Positions 18,499-26,948 of a DNA stretch of 64,000 nucleotides are shown piece by piece. The position numbers were made by a program, and so were the translations under genes. Origin of the DNA: Massilia sp. CFBP 13721 (GTDB lineage: Bacteria; Pseudomonadota; Gammaproteobacteria; Burkholderiales; Burkholderiaceae_D). The notes under the pieces are model-generated. The model saw only the letters and a list, made by a program, of their open reading frames with translations, did no database searches and was not told the DNA's origin. The stretch lies in contig NZ_JACYUY010000011.1 of the NCBI RefSeq assembly GCF_014842025.1, positions 62,001-126,000 on the forward strand, read 5' to 3'. Numbering within the stretch: the first letter of the stretch is position 1; each line of letters starts with the position of its first letter.

Positions 18499-19236
18499 TC
18501 AATTCATGTACATCCCGCCATTCACGTGCAGCGTGGTGCCGGTGACGTACGCGGCATTCGGACCGGCCAGGAAAGCCACCGCATGGGCGATGTCTTCGGG
18601 CTGGCCGAGGCGGCCCAGCGGGATTTGCGTGAGCAGCGCTTCGTGCTGGCCTTCGCCCAGGCCCTTGGTCATGTCGGTATCGATGAAACCGGGCGCGACG
18701 CAATTGACGGTGATGTTGCGGCTGCCGATTTCGCGCGCCAGCGCACGCGTCATGCCGGCCACGCCCGCTTTCGCGGCGGCGTAGTTCATCTGGCCCGGAT
18801 TGCCGGACGAACCGACCACCGAGGTGATATTGATGATGCGGCCCTGCTTCGCTTTCATCATGCCGCGCAGCACGGCACGCGACAGGCGGCCGACGGCGGT
18901 GAGGTTGGTCGCGATCACGCTGTCCCATTCCTCGTCCTTCATGCGCATGGCCAGGTTGTCCTGGGTAATGCCGGCATTGTTGACGAGGATGGCGACGGCG
19001 CCGAAGGTCTTCTGGATCTCGTCCATCACGGCCGTGCAATTGGCTGCGTCGGTGACGTTCAGCACCAGGCCCTTGCCGCCGAATTCGGCCAGGTAGGCCG
19101 TGATCGCTTCGGCGCCGGATGCGCTGGTGGCGGTGCCGACCACGGTGGCGCCCTGGCGCGCCAGCTCGAGTGCGATGGCCTTGCCGATGCCGCGCGAGGC
19201 GCCGGTAACGAGAGCGACTTGGTTCTGCAGGTTCAT
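18499..19236 (-). CDS. fabG: 3-oxoacyl-[ACP] reductase
   Basis: NADPH-dependent short-chain dehydrogenase reducing beta-ketoacyl-ACP. It has the Rossmann motif TGASRGIGKAIA, a NNAG segment near residue 86 and the Ser-Tyr-Lys triad (SVVGSSGNPGQMNYAAAKAG), and ends with a VTGTTLHVNGGMYM substrate loop. 245 residues, one of the most conserved lengths for FabG. It lies 30 bases after fabD. Confidence 0.97.
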   Translation of the reverse strand: MNLQNQVALVTGASRGIGKAIALELARQGATVVGTATSASGAEAITAYLAEFGGKGLVLNVTDAANCTAVMDEIQKTFGAVAILVNNAGITQDNLAMRMKDEEWDSVIATNLTAVGRLSRAVLRGMMKAKQGRIINITSVVGSSGNPGQMNYAAAKAGVAGMTRALAREIGSRNITVNCVAPGFIDTDMTKGLGEGQHEALLTQIPLGRLGQPEDIAHAVAFLAGPNAAYVTGTTLHVNGGMYMN

Positions 19237-19266
19237 GTAGTTCTTTTCCTTATCTAAACAGCGGGC

Positions 19267-20205
19267 TCAAGCGCCCTTGACGGTTGCAAGTACGCGCTCG
19301 AGCGCGGCCTGGTCCGTCAGCGCTTCGCCGACGAGCACCGGATCGATCCGCTTGGCCATGCTGATCAGGGTCTTGCTTGGCGCGCATTCGATGACTTGGG
19401 TGACGCCTTGCGCCGCCATCTTTTGCATCGTCTCGACCCAGCGCACGGGACCCGCGGCCTGGCGCACCAAGGCGTCCTTGATCGCTGCCGGATCGCTCAG
19501 GATAGCGACATCGACGTTGTTGATCAAATCGATACGCGGCGCGTTGAACGTCAGCTTTTCCATGTAGTCGCGCAGGCGGTCCGAGGCGGGCTTCAAGAGC
19601 GACGAGTGGAACGGCGCCGAGACCGCCAGCTTCATGGCGCGCTTGGCGCCCTTGGCCTTGGCGATCTCGCAGGCGCGGTCGATCGCGGCGGCGTGGCCGG
19701 CGATCACGATCTGGGTCGGCTCGTTGAAGTTGACGGCTTCGACGACTTCACCCTGGCTTGCCTCGGCACAAACGGCACGCACGTCGTCCGCCTGCAGGCC
19801 CAGCACGACGGCCATGCCGCCCTGCCCGACCGGCACCGCTTCCTGCATCGATTGGGCGCGGAAGCGCACCAGCGGCACGGCGTCCTTGAAGTCGATCACG
19901 CCGGCGGCCACCAGGGCCGAGTATTCGCCCAGGCTGTGGCCGGCAACGATGCTTGGTGCCGGGCCGCCGGCGGCGATCCAGGCGCGGTACACGGCCACCG
20001 CCGCAGTCAGCATGACCGGCTGGGTATTGGTGGTGAGGTCGAGGTCTTCCTTCGGACCCTCGGCGATCAATTTACCGATGTCCAGGCCAAGCGACTCGGA
20101 AGCCTCGGTGACGGTGTCTTCGACCGCGGCGTTGCCGGCGAAGCCGTTCAGCATGCCGACCGCTTGCGCGCCCTGGCCGGTAAACAGGAATGCGAATTTG
20201 CTCAT
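19267..20205 (-). CDS. fabD: Malonyl-CoA--[ACP] transacylase
   Basis: Loads malonyl onto ACP. FAFLFTGQGAQAVGM forms the N-terminus, the nucleophile elbow is GHSLGEYSALVAAG, and SAPFHSSLLKPA contains the catalytic His. ATG 20205 (MSKFAFLF) is chosen because it matches the family; the frame is open upstream into the fabH 3' end. 312 residues is normal. The order fabH-fabD-fabG-acpP-fabF is classic. Confidence 0.97.
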   Translation of the reverse strand: MSKFAFLFTGQGAQAVGMLNGFAGNAAVEDTVTEASESLGLDIGKLIAEGPKEDLDLTTNTQPVMLTAAVAVYRAWIAAGGPAPSIVAGHSLGEYSALVAAGVIDFKDAVPLVRFRAQSMQEAVPVGQGGMAVVLGLQADDVRAVCAEASQGEVVEAVNFNEPTQIVIAGHAAAIDRACEIAKAKGAKRAMKLAVSAPFHSSLLKPASDRLRDYMEKLTFNAPRIDLINNVDVAILSDPAAIKDALVRQAAGPVRWVETMQKMAAQGVTQVIECAPSKTLISMAKRIDPVLVGEALTDQAALERVLATVKGA

Positions 20206-20248
20206 CTTCTTTTTCGTCCTTGTGAATTCTTCAGCGCAGCCGGCTGAT

Positions 20249-21232
20249 TTACATGCGCGCCAAAATCGCGCCCCAGGTAAAGCCGCCGCCGACGCCTTCC
20301 ATGAGGATATTGTCGCCTGCTTTGATGCGACCATCGCGCACGGCTAGATCGAGCGCCAGCGGAATCGAGGCCGCCGAGGTATTGCCGTGCTCGTCGACGG
20401 TGACGACCATGCGCTCGAGCGGCAGGCCCAGCTTCTTCGCCGTGCTCTTCATGATGCGGATGTTGGCCTGGTGCGGGATCAGCCAGTCGACGTCCGACGC
20501 TTTCATCTGCGCCGCATCGAGCACTTCGGTGGCGACTTCTTCGAGCACGGTGACGGCCAGCTTGAACACGGCCTGGCCATCCATGTGCAGGAAACCGCCG
20601 CTGGCGGCGCTGCCGGCCGGGTTCGGCGGAATCGACAGGATGTCGGCATGGGTGCCGTCGGCGTGCAGCTTCGAAGCCAGGATGCCGGGCTCGTTCGATG
20701 CCGTCATCACCACGGCGCCGGCGCCGTCGCCGAACAGCACGCAGGTGGTGCGGTCTTCGAAATTCAGGATGCGCGAAAACACTTCGGCGCCGATCACCAG
20801 CACCGTCTTGTGCATGCCGGATTTAATGAAGGCATCGGCGGTCGAGACGGCATAGACAAAACCGCTGCAGACAGCTTGCACGTCGAAGGCGGCGCTGTGG
20901 TTGGTCATGCCCAGCTTTTGCTGGACGATGCAAGCCGTGCTCGGGAAGCTGCCCTGGAAATCCGGGGTCGAACTGGCGACGATTACCATGTCGACGTCGA
21001 GCGGTGTTTTGCCTGCCATCTCGAGCGCGCGCTTGGCCGCTTCGACGGCCAGGTCGGACGACTTCTGGTCGGCCGCGGCGTAGTGGCGAGCGGAAATGCC
21101 GCTGCGCGAAACGATCCACTCGTCCGAGGTCTCGATGCCCTTGGCGGCCAGTTCCGCCGCCAGATCGTCGTTAGTGACCCTGCGCGCCGGCAAGTAGCTG
21201 CCGGTGCCGATGATTTTGCTGTAGACAGTCAT
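20249..21232 (-). CDS. fabH: 3-oxoacyl-[ACP] synthase III
   Basis: Initiates fatty acid synthesis by condensing acetyl-CoA with malonyl-ACP. Catalytic Cys122 is in [11 protein letters not shown], the His in [11 protein letters not shown] and the Asn in [14 protein letters not shown]. 327 residues, slightly longer than the E. coli enzyme. It sits 28 bases downstream of plsX. Confidence 0.97.
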   Translation of the reverse strand: MTVYSKIIGTGSYLPARRVTNDDLAAELAAKGIETSDEWIVSRSGISARHYAAADQKSSDLAVEAAKRALEMAGKTPLDVDMVIVASSTPDFQGSFPSTACIVQQKLGMTNHSAAFDVQAVCSGFVYAVSTADAFIKSGMHKTVLVIGAEVFSRILNFEDRTTCVLFGDGAGAVVMTASNEPGILASKLHADGTHADILSIPPNPAGSAASGGFLHMDGQAVFKLAVTVLEEVATEVLDAAQMKASDVDWLIPHQANIRIMKSTAKKLGLPLERMVVTVDEHGNTSAASIPLALDLAVRDGRIKAGDNILMEGVGGGFTWGAILARM

Positions 21233-21260
21233 TGCGTTTCCACCCGAGTTCCGTCGTCAA

Positions 21261-22286
21261 TCAAACCTGGCGCTGGGCGTCAGGCGTGTCTGGCATCAAT
21301 TCGGCGATCATCGCCGACAGTTGCTCTTGTACATTATATTTCGCCGCATCGAAAGCGCGTTTAATTGCCCATTCGAAGGCATAGGCGTTGGCGCCGCCGT
21401 GGCTCTTGAATACCAGGCCCTTGAGGCCGAGCAGGCTGGCGCCGTTGTAGCGTTCCGGATTGAGCTTCTTGAGGGCACCGCGCGCGAGCACGGCCCCCAT
21501 CATCGACAGCACGTTCTGCTTGAACACCGACTTGAACAGGCGCGACAGGCCTTCGATGGCTTTCAGCGTGACGTTGCCGACGAATCCGTCGCAAACGACC
21601 ACGTCGGTAGTGCCCTTGAAGATGTCGTTGCCTTCGACGTTGCCGTAGAAATTCAGGGAGCCGCGTTCGTGGTCGGCGCGCAGCAGCTGCGCCGTTTCCT
21701 TCACGACTTCGTTGCCCTTGATCTCTTCGGTGCCGACGTTCAGCAGGCCGATACTGGGCTTTTTGACGCCTTCCATGGCCGAGAACAGGACCGAGCCCAT
21801 GATCGCGAACTGGTGCAGGTGATGCGGGGTGCAGTCGACGTTGGCGCCCAGGTCGAGCATGTAGGTCGGGCCGTTCTTCTGGTTCGGCAGGATCGAGCAG
21901 ATCGCCGGGCGGTCGACGCCGGCCATGGTCTTCAGCACGTAGCGCGAGACGGCCATCAAGGCGCCGGTATTGCCGGCCGAGACGCAGACGTGGGCGCCGC
22001 CCTCTTTCACCAGCTCGACCGCGACGCGCATCGAAGAATCCTTCTTGCGGCGCAGCGCGACTTCAATCGGATCGTCCATCGCCACCACTTCGGAGGCGTG
22101 TTTGATGGACAGGCGCGGGGTATGCTCGGCGTGGTGTTTTTTCAGCTCGGCGCGCAGCGTCTCGTCGACGCCGACCAGGATCAGTTCGGCGTCCGGCTGT
22201 TGCTTGAGAAAGGAGAGGGCTGCCGGGATGGTAACGGAAGGACCGTGGTCTCCGCCCATGCAGTCGATGGATATTTTAATTGTCAT
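21261..22286 (-). CDS. plsX: Phosphate acyltransferase
   Basis: Converts acyl-ACP to acyl-phosphate, the donor for PlsY in phosphatidic acid synthesis. The N-terminus [14 protein letters not shown] is diagnostic, with [15 protein letters not shown] and [14 protein letters not shown] further on. 341 residues, normal. It stands between rpmF and fabH in the conserved yceD-rpmF-plsX-fab order. Confidence 0.97.
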   Translation of the reverse strand: MTIKISIDCMGGDHGPSVTIPAALSFLKQQPDAELILVGVDETLRAELKKHHAEHTPRLSIKHASEVVAMDDPIEVALRRKKDSSMRVAVELVKEGGAHVCVSAGNTGALMAVSRYVLKTMAGVDRPAICSILPNQKNGPTYMLDLGANVDCTPHHLHQFAIMGSVLFSAMEGVKKPSIGLLNVGTEEIKGNEVVKETAQLLRADHERGSLNFYGNVEGNDIFKGTTDVVVCDGFVGNVTLKAIEGLSRLFKSVFKQNVLSMMGAVLARGALKKLNPERYNGASLLGLKGLVFKSHGGANAYAFEWAIKRAFDAAKYNVQEQLSAMIAELMPDTPDAQRQV

Positions 22287-22471
22287 CTGGGGTCTTACCG
22301 CGGTTCACGCGACGGTGGCGGCAGGATGCATGCGCACGGCAGGCACATGCCGGTTCGGAACGGAAACCGTGTTGGCGCGCACAATGCGGCGGCCAGGGGC
22401 AAAGAAAAAGCGGCGCCACGCACTCAACATACGTTGCACCGCTTTCATGGTACAGAAAAACAAGACGGCGA

Positions 22472-22654
22472 TTACTCGTCGTTCTTGGTCTTCAGGACTT
22501 TACGACCACGGTAGAAGCCGTTCGGGCTGATGTGGTGACGCAGGTGGGTTTCGCCGGTCACAGGCTCGACTGCCAGGTTAGGTGCAACCAGGAAATCGTG
22601 CGAACGGTGCATACCGCGCTTCGATGGGGACTTCTTATTCTGCTGAACTGCCAT
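22472..22654 (-). CDS. rpmF: 50S ribosomal protein L32
   Basis: 60 residues beginning [20 protein letters not shown], the invariant L32 start. The zinc-binding Cys pairs of some L32 proteins are absent ([17 protein letters not shown]), as in the Cys-less form usual in proteobacteria. It lies 185 bases before plsX and 174 after yceD. Confidence 0.98.
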   Translation of the reverse strand: MAVQQNKKSPSKRGMHRSHDFLVAPNLAVEPVTGETHLRHHISPNGFYRGRKVLKTKNDE

Positions 22655-22810
22655 GATGACTCCTAATACTAAAGTTCGAAAATTCTAACACAATCGATTT
22701 GCAAAAACATGCACATCGAGTATCCCATTGGCAATCTCACGATTGCCAAACATGTTTAAAACGCTGCCCTGACATACTCGACTGTGCGCGCGTTTGACTA
22801 CAACTGCTTA

Positions 22811-22838
22811 CTACTTATTCGGATCTACTTATTCGGAT
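22811..22838. repeat. 14-bp perfect tandem duplication at the yceD stop
   Basis: CTACTTATTCGGAT occurs twice head to tail (22811-22824 and 22825-22838). The second unit contains the yceD stop codon and the first lies just beyond it. It looks like replication slippage. Confidence 0.85.
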
Positions 22839-23326
22839 TTCAGGTTCTTCAAGCCGGCGAACGGCGAGACCTTTTCAGACTTCAGGCTGTCGAGCAGCGT
22901 CGTGCCCGGGCAAACCTCGTGCTTCGGCGCCTGCGGCAGGGCCAGCAGGGCTTCGTCCTCGAGCAGCTCGCGGATATCGGCAGTGTGGCTGCCGACGATC
23001 ACGTCGATGCTCTCGTCGTCGAGGACTTCTTCCATTCCGTCGGCTTCCTCGTCGTCGCGTCCCAGCACCAGCTGGGTCGACGAATCGATGCAGTAGTCGA
23101 ACGGGGCCAGGCAGCGCTGGCATACCAGCTGGACCGGGCCAGCCACCGACAGGGTCATGGTCGGGTAGCCTTGCGGCGTCGTCCCGCCATCGATCGACCA
23201 GGCGATCTCACCACTGGTGTTGGCGCAATCGGCGGCGAGGCGGGTCATTTCCGTAACAGGGGTGACCCCTTCGCGGTGGCCGTTGGTCCGGCAAAATTCA
23301 AAAGCGTCGATGACAAAAGCGCTCAT
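22829..23326 (-). CDS. yceD: YceD/DUF177 protein, involved in 23S rRNA metabolism
   Basis: 165 residues. The DUF177 core has a Cys pair in VQLVCQRCLAPF, an acidic stretch (DDEEADGMEEVLDDESIDV) and a late Cys in KHEVCPG. YceD homologues are linked to 23S rRNA accumulation and are usually co-transcribed with rpmF, as here. The acidic, poorly ordered middle fits an rRNA/ribosome-assembly role, but the biochemical activity is unknown. Confidence 0.9.
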   Translation of the reverse strand: MSAFVIDAFEFCRTNGHREGVTPVTEMTRLAADCANTSGEIAWSIDGGTTPQGYPTMTLSVAGPVQLVCQRCLAPFDYCIDSSTQLVLGRDDEEADGMEEVLDDESIDVIVGSHTADIRELLEDEALLALPQAPKHEVCPGTTLLDSLKSEKVSPFAGLKNLKSE

Positions 23327-23354
23327 TGCAGAAAACGTCCCCGGAAAACCTGCG

Positions 23355-23384
23355 ATAATAACAGGGTTATCCGCGTGCAGTCAA
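23355..23384 (-). promoter_or_regulatory. Sigma-70 promoter at the head of the yceD-rpmF-plsX-fab block
   Basis: On the minus strand: TTGACT (-35, 23379-23384), 18 bases, TATTAT (-10, 23355-23360). The predicted start is about 20 bases before the yceD ATG. It lies in the divergent space between yceD and maf. Confidence 0.7.
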
Positions 23385-23518
23385 AGACTTGGCGCTTTTT
23401 TTGGCCCTGGCGCCGCGCATCTGTTGCGGCGATCCACGGCTGCGATGTCCCTACGATCGGCATTGCCTGCCGGGACGGGCCATCCGTCTGTTTTATTCAT
23501 TATTCTTCGAGCGCGCAC

Positions 23519-24121
23519 ATGATACCAAGTTCTACCGCACCGCGCCTGATTTTAGCGTCGAGTTCCCAATACCGGCGCGAACTGCTGGCGCGCCTGCACC
23601 TGCCCTTCGAGGCGATCGCACCGCATATCGACGAGACGCCTCTCGATAGCGAAGCACCCGAGGCGACGGCGCTGCGCCTGGCCCGCGCCAAGGCCGAAGC
23701 GATCGCACTATCTCACCCCGGCGCGCTCGTGATCGGCTCCGACCAGGTCGCCACGCTCGACGGCGCCCAGATCGGCAAACCGGGCGACCACGCCCGCGCG
23801 CTGGCGCAACTGCAAACCATGCGCGGCCGCGAAGTCGTATTCCATACGGCGCTGTGCCTGTGGGATGGGCGCAGCGGCACGGCCGAGGTCGAGAATGTGC
23901 AGGTGTTCGTGCGCTTTCGCGATCTGCCCGACGCCGAACTCGACGCCTACCTGCGCATCGAGCAGCCCTACGATTGCGCCGGCAGCGCCAAGAACGAAGG
24001 CCTCGGCATCGCCCTCATCGAGCGCATCGACTCCTCCGACCCGACTGCCCTCACCGGCCTGCCCCTGATCGCACTGACCGGCATGCTGCGCCGCGCCGGC
24101 GTGTCTTTCTTCGGCGTTTAA
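23519..24121 (+). CDS. yceF: Maf-family nucleotide pyrophosphatase, YceF subtype (7-methyl-GTP pyrophosphatase)
   Basis: House-cleaning enzyme hydrolysing non-canonical nucleoside triphosphates; YceF-type members prefer m7GTP. Motifs: RLILASSSQYRRELL at the start, IGSDQVATLDG in the middle and QPYDCAGSAKNEGLGIALIE late, the last typical of the YceF subtype. 200 residues. It is divergent from yceD, which is also the enterobacterial neighbourhood of yceF. The start (MIPSSTAPRL) is supported by family alignment; its ribosome site is weak. Confidence 0.9.
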   Translation: MIPSSTAPRLILASSSQYRRELLARLHLPFEAIAPHIDETPLDSEAPEATALRLARAKAEAIALSHPGALVIGSDQVATLDGAQIGKPGDHARALAQLQTMRGREVVFHTALCLWDGRSGTAEVENVQVFVRFRDLPDAELDAYLRIEQPYDCAGSAKNEGLGIALIERIDSSDPTALTGLPLIALTGMLRRAGVSFFGV

Positions 24122-24137
24122 CCTTTTTTATCGACTC

Positions 24138-24887
24138 ATGCCCGGCACCCTTTACCTGATTCCCAACACCCTCGGTCCCACCGACGCCGCCCCCGGCGCC
24201 CTATCCCACGTCCTGCCCGGCCAAGTGCAGGCAATCACGTCCCAGCTCGGCTATTTCGTCGCCGAAAACGCCAAAACCGCACGCGCCTTTTTGAAGCTGA
24301 TAGCGATCGACCATCCTTTGGTGAAACCGCTGCAGGAAATCCGCATCGCCGAACTGAACGTCAACACCCCCGCCGCCGCGCTGGTCGAACTGCTGGCGCC
24401 GCTGCTGGCCGGCGAAGATGCCGGCCTGGTCTCGGAAGCCGGCGTGCCGGCCGTGGCCGACCCGGGCGCCGACCTGGTGCGCCTGGCCCATCAGCACGGC
24501 GTGACGGTGCGGCCGCTGGTCGGCCCGTCCTCGCTGCTGCTGGCCGTCATGGCAAGCGGTCTGAACGGTCAGAGCTTCGCCTTCAACGGCTACCTGCCCA
24601 CCGACGCCGCCGCGCGCACCAAGCGCATCCGTGAACTGGAGGCGCGCTCGCGTGCGGAAAAGCAGACGCAATTGCTAATCGAAACGCCGTATCGCAACGG
24701 ACAAATGCTGGAAGCGCTGGTGGGGAGTTGCCAGCCGGGTACGCTGGTGTGCGTGGCGACGGATTTGTCGCTGCCGACCGAATCGGTGCGCACCTTGAGC
24801 GCTGCCAAGTGGAAAGCCCAGCTGGCAGCCGGGAAGATGCCGGACTTTCACAAGAAGCCGACGGTGTTTTTGTTTTTGGGGCAGTAA
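24138..24887 (+). CDS. RsmI-like SAM-dependent methyltransferase (tetrapyrrole methylase fold)
   Basis: 249 residues starting MPGTLYLIPNTLG, with SEAGVPAVADPGADLVRLAH, VRPLVGPSSLLLAVMASGLNGQ and LLIETPYRNGQMLEAL, all features of the RsmI branch. RsmI 2'-O-methylates C1402 of 16S rRNA. This version, beside maf in many betaproteobacteria, is probably a paralogue, because its N-terminus (IPNTLG) differs from typical RsmI; its RNA target is not established. It starts 16 bases after maf and ends 20 bases before the repeat array. Confidence 0.85.
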   Translation: MPGTLYLIPNTLGPTDAAPGALSHVLPGQVQAITSQLGYFVAENAKTARAFLKLIAIDHPLVKPLQEIRIAELNVNTPAAALVELLAPLLAGEDAGLVSEAGVPAVADPGADLVRLAHQHGVTVRPLVGPSSLLLAVMASGLNGQSFAFNGYLPTDAAARTKRIRELEARSRAEKQTQLLIETPYRNGQMLEALVGSCQPGTLVCVATDLSLPTESVRTLSAAKWKAQLAAGKMPDFHKKPTVFLFLGQ

Positions 24888-24907
24888 GGCTGCGTTGCTG
24901 CCTACCC

Positions 24908-25106
24908 GTAAGGTGGGCGGCTACTCCGGATGGCGGGATTGAAAGGTGGCTCGAACGCCGCCCACGCGTTCAACCAGCCTGTGAAACCTCGTGTAAGGCT
25001 TCGTGCCAGTGCGCGGCGATGCGGACGTGCGTTGAACGCGTGGGCGGCGCACGCGTCGCGTAGACGCATCGTCACGGGTGGAGCCGCCCACCCTACGTCC
25101 TGCTGC
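24908..25106. repeat. Palindromic intergenic repeat, copy B1
   Basis: 199 bp. Left arm AAGGTGGGCGGC; inner arms GCCGCCCACGCGTTCAAC (from 24958) and GTTGAACGCGTGGGCGGC (from 25031); right arm GCCGCCCACCCTAC (25084-25097). It is a tandem partner of copy B2 at an exact 225-base offset without indels. There is no plausible gene inside. Confidence 0.85.
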
Positions 25107-25132
25107 GGGCACCTGGGACAGTGCGCTGACCA

Positions 25133-25331
25133 GTAGGGTGGGCGGCTATACTCGGCGGCCTGATTGCGCGGCGGCTCGAACGCCGCCCACGCATTCAACC
25201 AGCCTGTGAAACCTCGCGTTGGGCTTCGTGCCAGTGCGCGGCGATGCGGACGTGCGTTGAACGCATGGGCGGCGCACGCGTCGCGTAGACGCATCGTCAC
25301 GGGTGGAGCCGTCCACCCTGCGTCCTGCTGC
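25133..25331. repeat. Palindromic intergenic repeat, copy B2
   Basis: 199 bp, nearly identical to B1, beginning GTAGGGTGGGCGGC and ending at TGCTGC 25331. The outer right arm has diverged (GTCCACCCTGC instead of GCCCACCCTAC). It ends 70 bases before the stop of the EAL-like/HDOD gene, so the pair lies between two converging genes. The rest of the 24888-25400 gap shows nothing else. Confidence 0.85.
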
Positions 25332-25400
25332 AAACGTCGGACGGTCGGCTCCGCCTCGCTGCGCGATCAAACGCCGACGTATGCGCCGTCACGCATCAAT

Positions 25401-26675
25401 TCACGCCGCGTCGTGGACCAGCTCGCGCACCCAGTCGAAGGCGGCCAGCTCGATCTCGCGCACCTGCTTCGAGGTCAGGTCGAGCCTGCGCAGCGCCGCG
25501 GTGAATTCGCGGCCGGTGTCGGCTTTTTCCAGGCGCTCGACGACCTCGAGCATCGCGCCCAGGTCGCCGGCCCGCCCGAGCAGCGCGCCGCGCACGTCGT
25601 CGGCCAGCTCGACATTTTCCAGGATGTCGGCCATCGGCATCGAGAACAGGACGTCGGCCAACGACATGATGCCGACCGTAAAGGCGCGCTCGGCGCCGAG
25701 CACGTCGTCCGGGCACACCTGCAGCGACATCAGCTCGAGCAGCTTGCCGCGCGTGGTCGCCAGTTGCAACAGCGGCGAGTTGAGCTCGACCTTGCTGCCC
25801 GGCGCGGCGAACATCAGGATCTGCAGCCAGCGCCGCAATTGCTTGCGGCCGAGCTGCGTCAGTGCCTCGGCCACCGATTCGATGCGGTGTTCCGGACCGG
25901 CGGCGCGGCTGTTCACCAGGCGCAGCAGGTTCAGGCTGATCAGCGGGTCGCGCTTGACGGCCGTCTCGATGGTGGCGTCGTCGGCGTCGGAATTGATCAG
26001 TTCGAGCAGGTGCAGGATGACCATTTCGGACGGCGTGATCTTGCGGCCGCTGAGGATCACCGGCCGCGCAAAATAATATCCCTGGAAATAATCGAAGCCG
26101 AGTTCCTGGCACAGGCGAAATTCCTGCTGGGTCTCGACCTTTTCGGCCAGCAGCTTCTTGCCGGAGGTGCGCAGCGATGCCGTCAGGTGGCCCAGCGCCG
26201 CCGGCGCCACGCCCTGCAGGTCGATCTTCACCACGTCGACCAGGCCGAGCAGCTGATCGACCTCGGCACTGTGGTCGACGACGTCGTCGAGCGCGAACTT
26301 GAAACCGAGCTCCTTCAGCTCGGCCACGCGGGCCAGCAACGGCTCGGTCGGCTTGACGGTCTCGAGGATTTCGAGGATAACCTTATTCGGTGGCAGGAAG
26401 CGAACGAAGTCGCTCATCAGGACAACCTCGTCGACATTGACGAAGGCGAGTTTGTTGCCGACGACCTGCTCGAGGCCAAGTTGGGAAGCGTGGGAAATCA
26501 CGGCCGCGGTGGCGGCTGCGCCGTCGGTCAGGCGCGCGTCGTCGTGCTCGCCGGCTGCGCGAAACAGCAGCTCGTAAGCAACCAGGTGCTGGTCGCGCCC
26601 GAGAATCGGCTGGCGCGCCAGGAAAAATTCGTCGGGCGGCATCGTGGTCGATAGCGCCCTTACTTCGGCAAGCAT
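25401..26675 (-). CDS. Degenerate EAL plus HDOD signalling protein
   Basis: 424 residues from ATG 26675, which has an AGGAG ribosome site (an upstream start at 26702 is less likely). The N-terminal half is EAL-like (FFLARQPILGRDQHLVAYELLFR...VILEILET...FALDDVV) but the EAL triplet reads ELL and most metal ligands are gone, so c-di-GMP hydrolysis is unlikely. The C-terminal half is an HDOD domain (MVILHLLELINSDADD...ISLNLLRLVNS). Such YuxH/CdgJ-type proteins act as signalling adaptors in motility or biofilm control. The gene stands alone. Confidence 0.85.
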   Translation of the reverse strand: MLAEVRALSTTMPPDEFFLARQPILGRDQHLVAYELLFRAAGEHDDARLTDGAAATAAVISHASQLGLEQVVGNKLAFVNVDEVVLMSDFVRFLPPNKVILEILETVKPTEPLLARVAELKELGFKFALDDVVDHSAEVDQLLGLVDVVKIDLQGVAPAALGHLTASLRTSGKKLLAEKVETQQEFRLCQELGFDYFQGYYFARPVILSGRKITPSEMVILHLLELINSDADDATIETAVKRDPLISLNLLRLVNSRAAGPEHRIESVAEALTQLGRKQLRRWLQILMFAAPGSKVELNSPLLQLATTRGKLLELMSLQVCPDDVLGAERAFTVGIMSLADVLFSMPMADILENVELADDVRGALLGRAGDLGAMLEVVERLEKADTGREFTAALRRLDLTSKQVREIELAAFDWVRELVHDAA

Positions 26676-26948
26676 GTAAACTCCTGAAAACTCTTGCAGC
26701 AAAACCCTGGCTGTACAGCAGTGCTTGTAGTTGCTTTATAGCAGGCGCGGCAAGGCGCGCGCATGGTTGCGCCCCTCGAACGACTATACACCATCGCGTT
26801 AATCTTTACATTTTTACATCGAAACGAACGCACTGCCGCGTTGCGTAAATGATCCGTTCGCGTTCACGAAAACGCTCAGGTTGCATTGATGGAAACCGAA
26901 AACGGTTGAATCGCTGCCGCGGCGCGCTTGCCGGCGGCAGCGAACACG

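Noticed and set aside
24902-25333. Minus-strand open frame with an internally repeated ~65-residue unit
   Set aside because: The protein repeat only reflects the two tandem palindromic DNA repeats; no start signal and no family likeness.
25401-26675. Active c-di-GMP phosphodiesterase
   Set aside because: The EAL triplet is ELL and most metal ligands are missing, so only a degenerate domain can be claimed.
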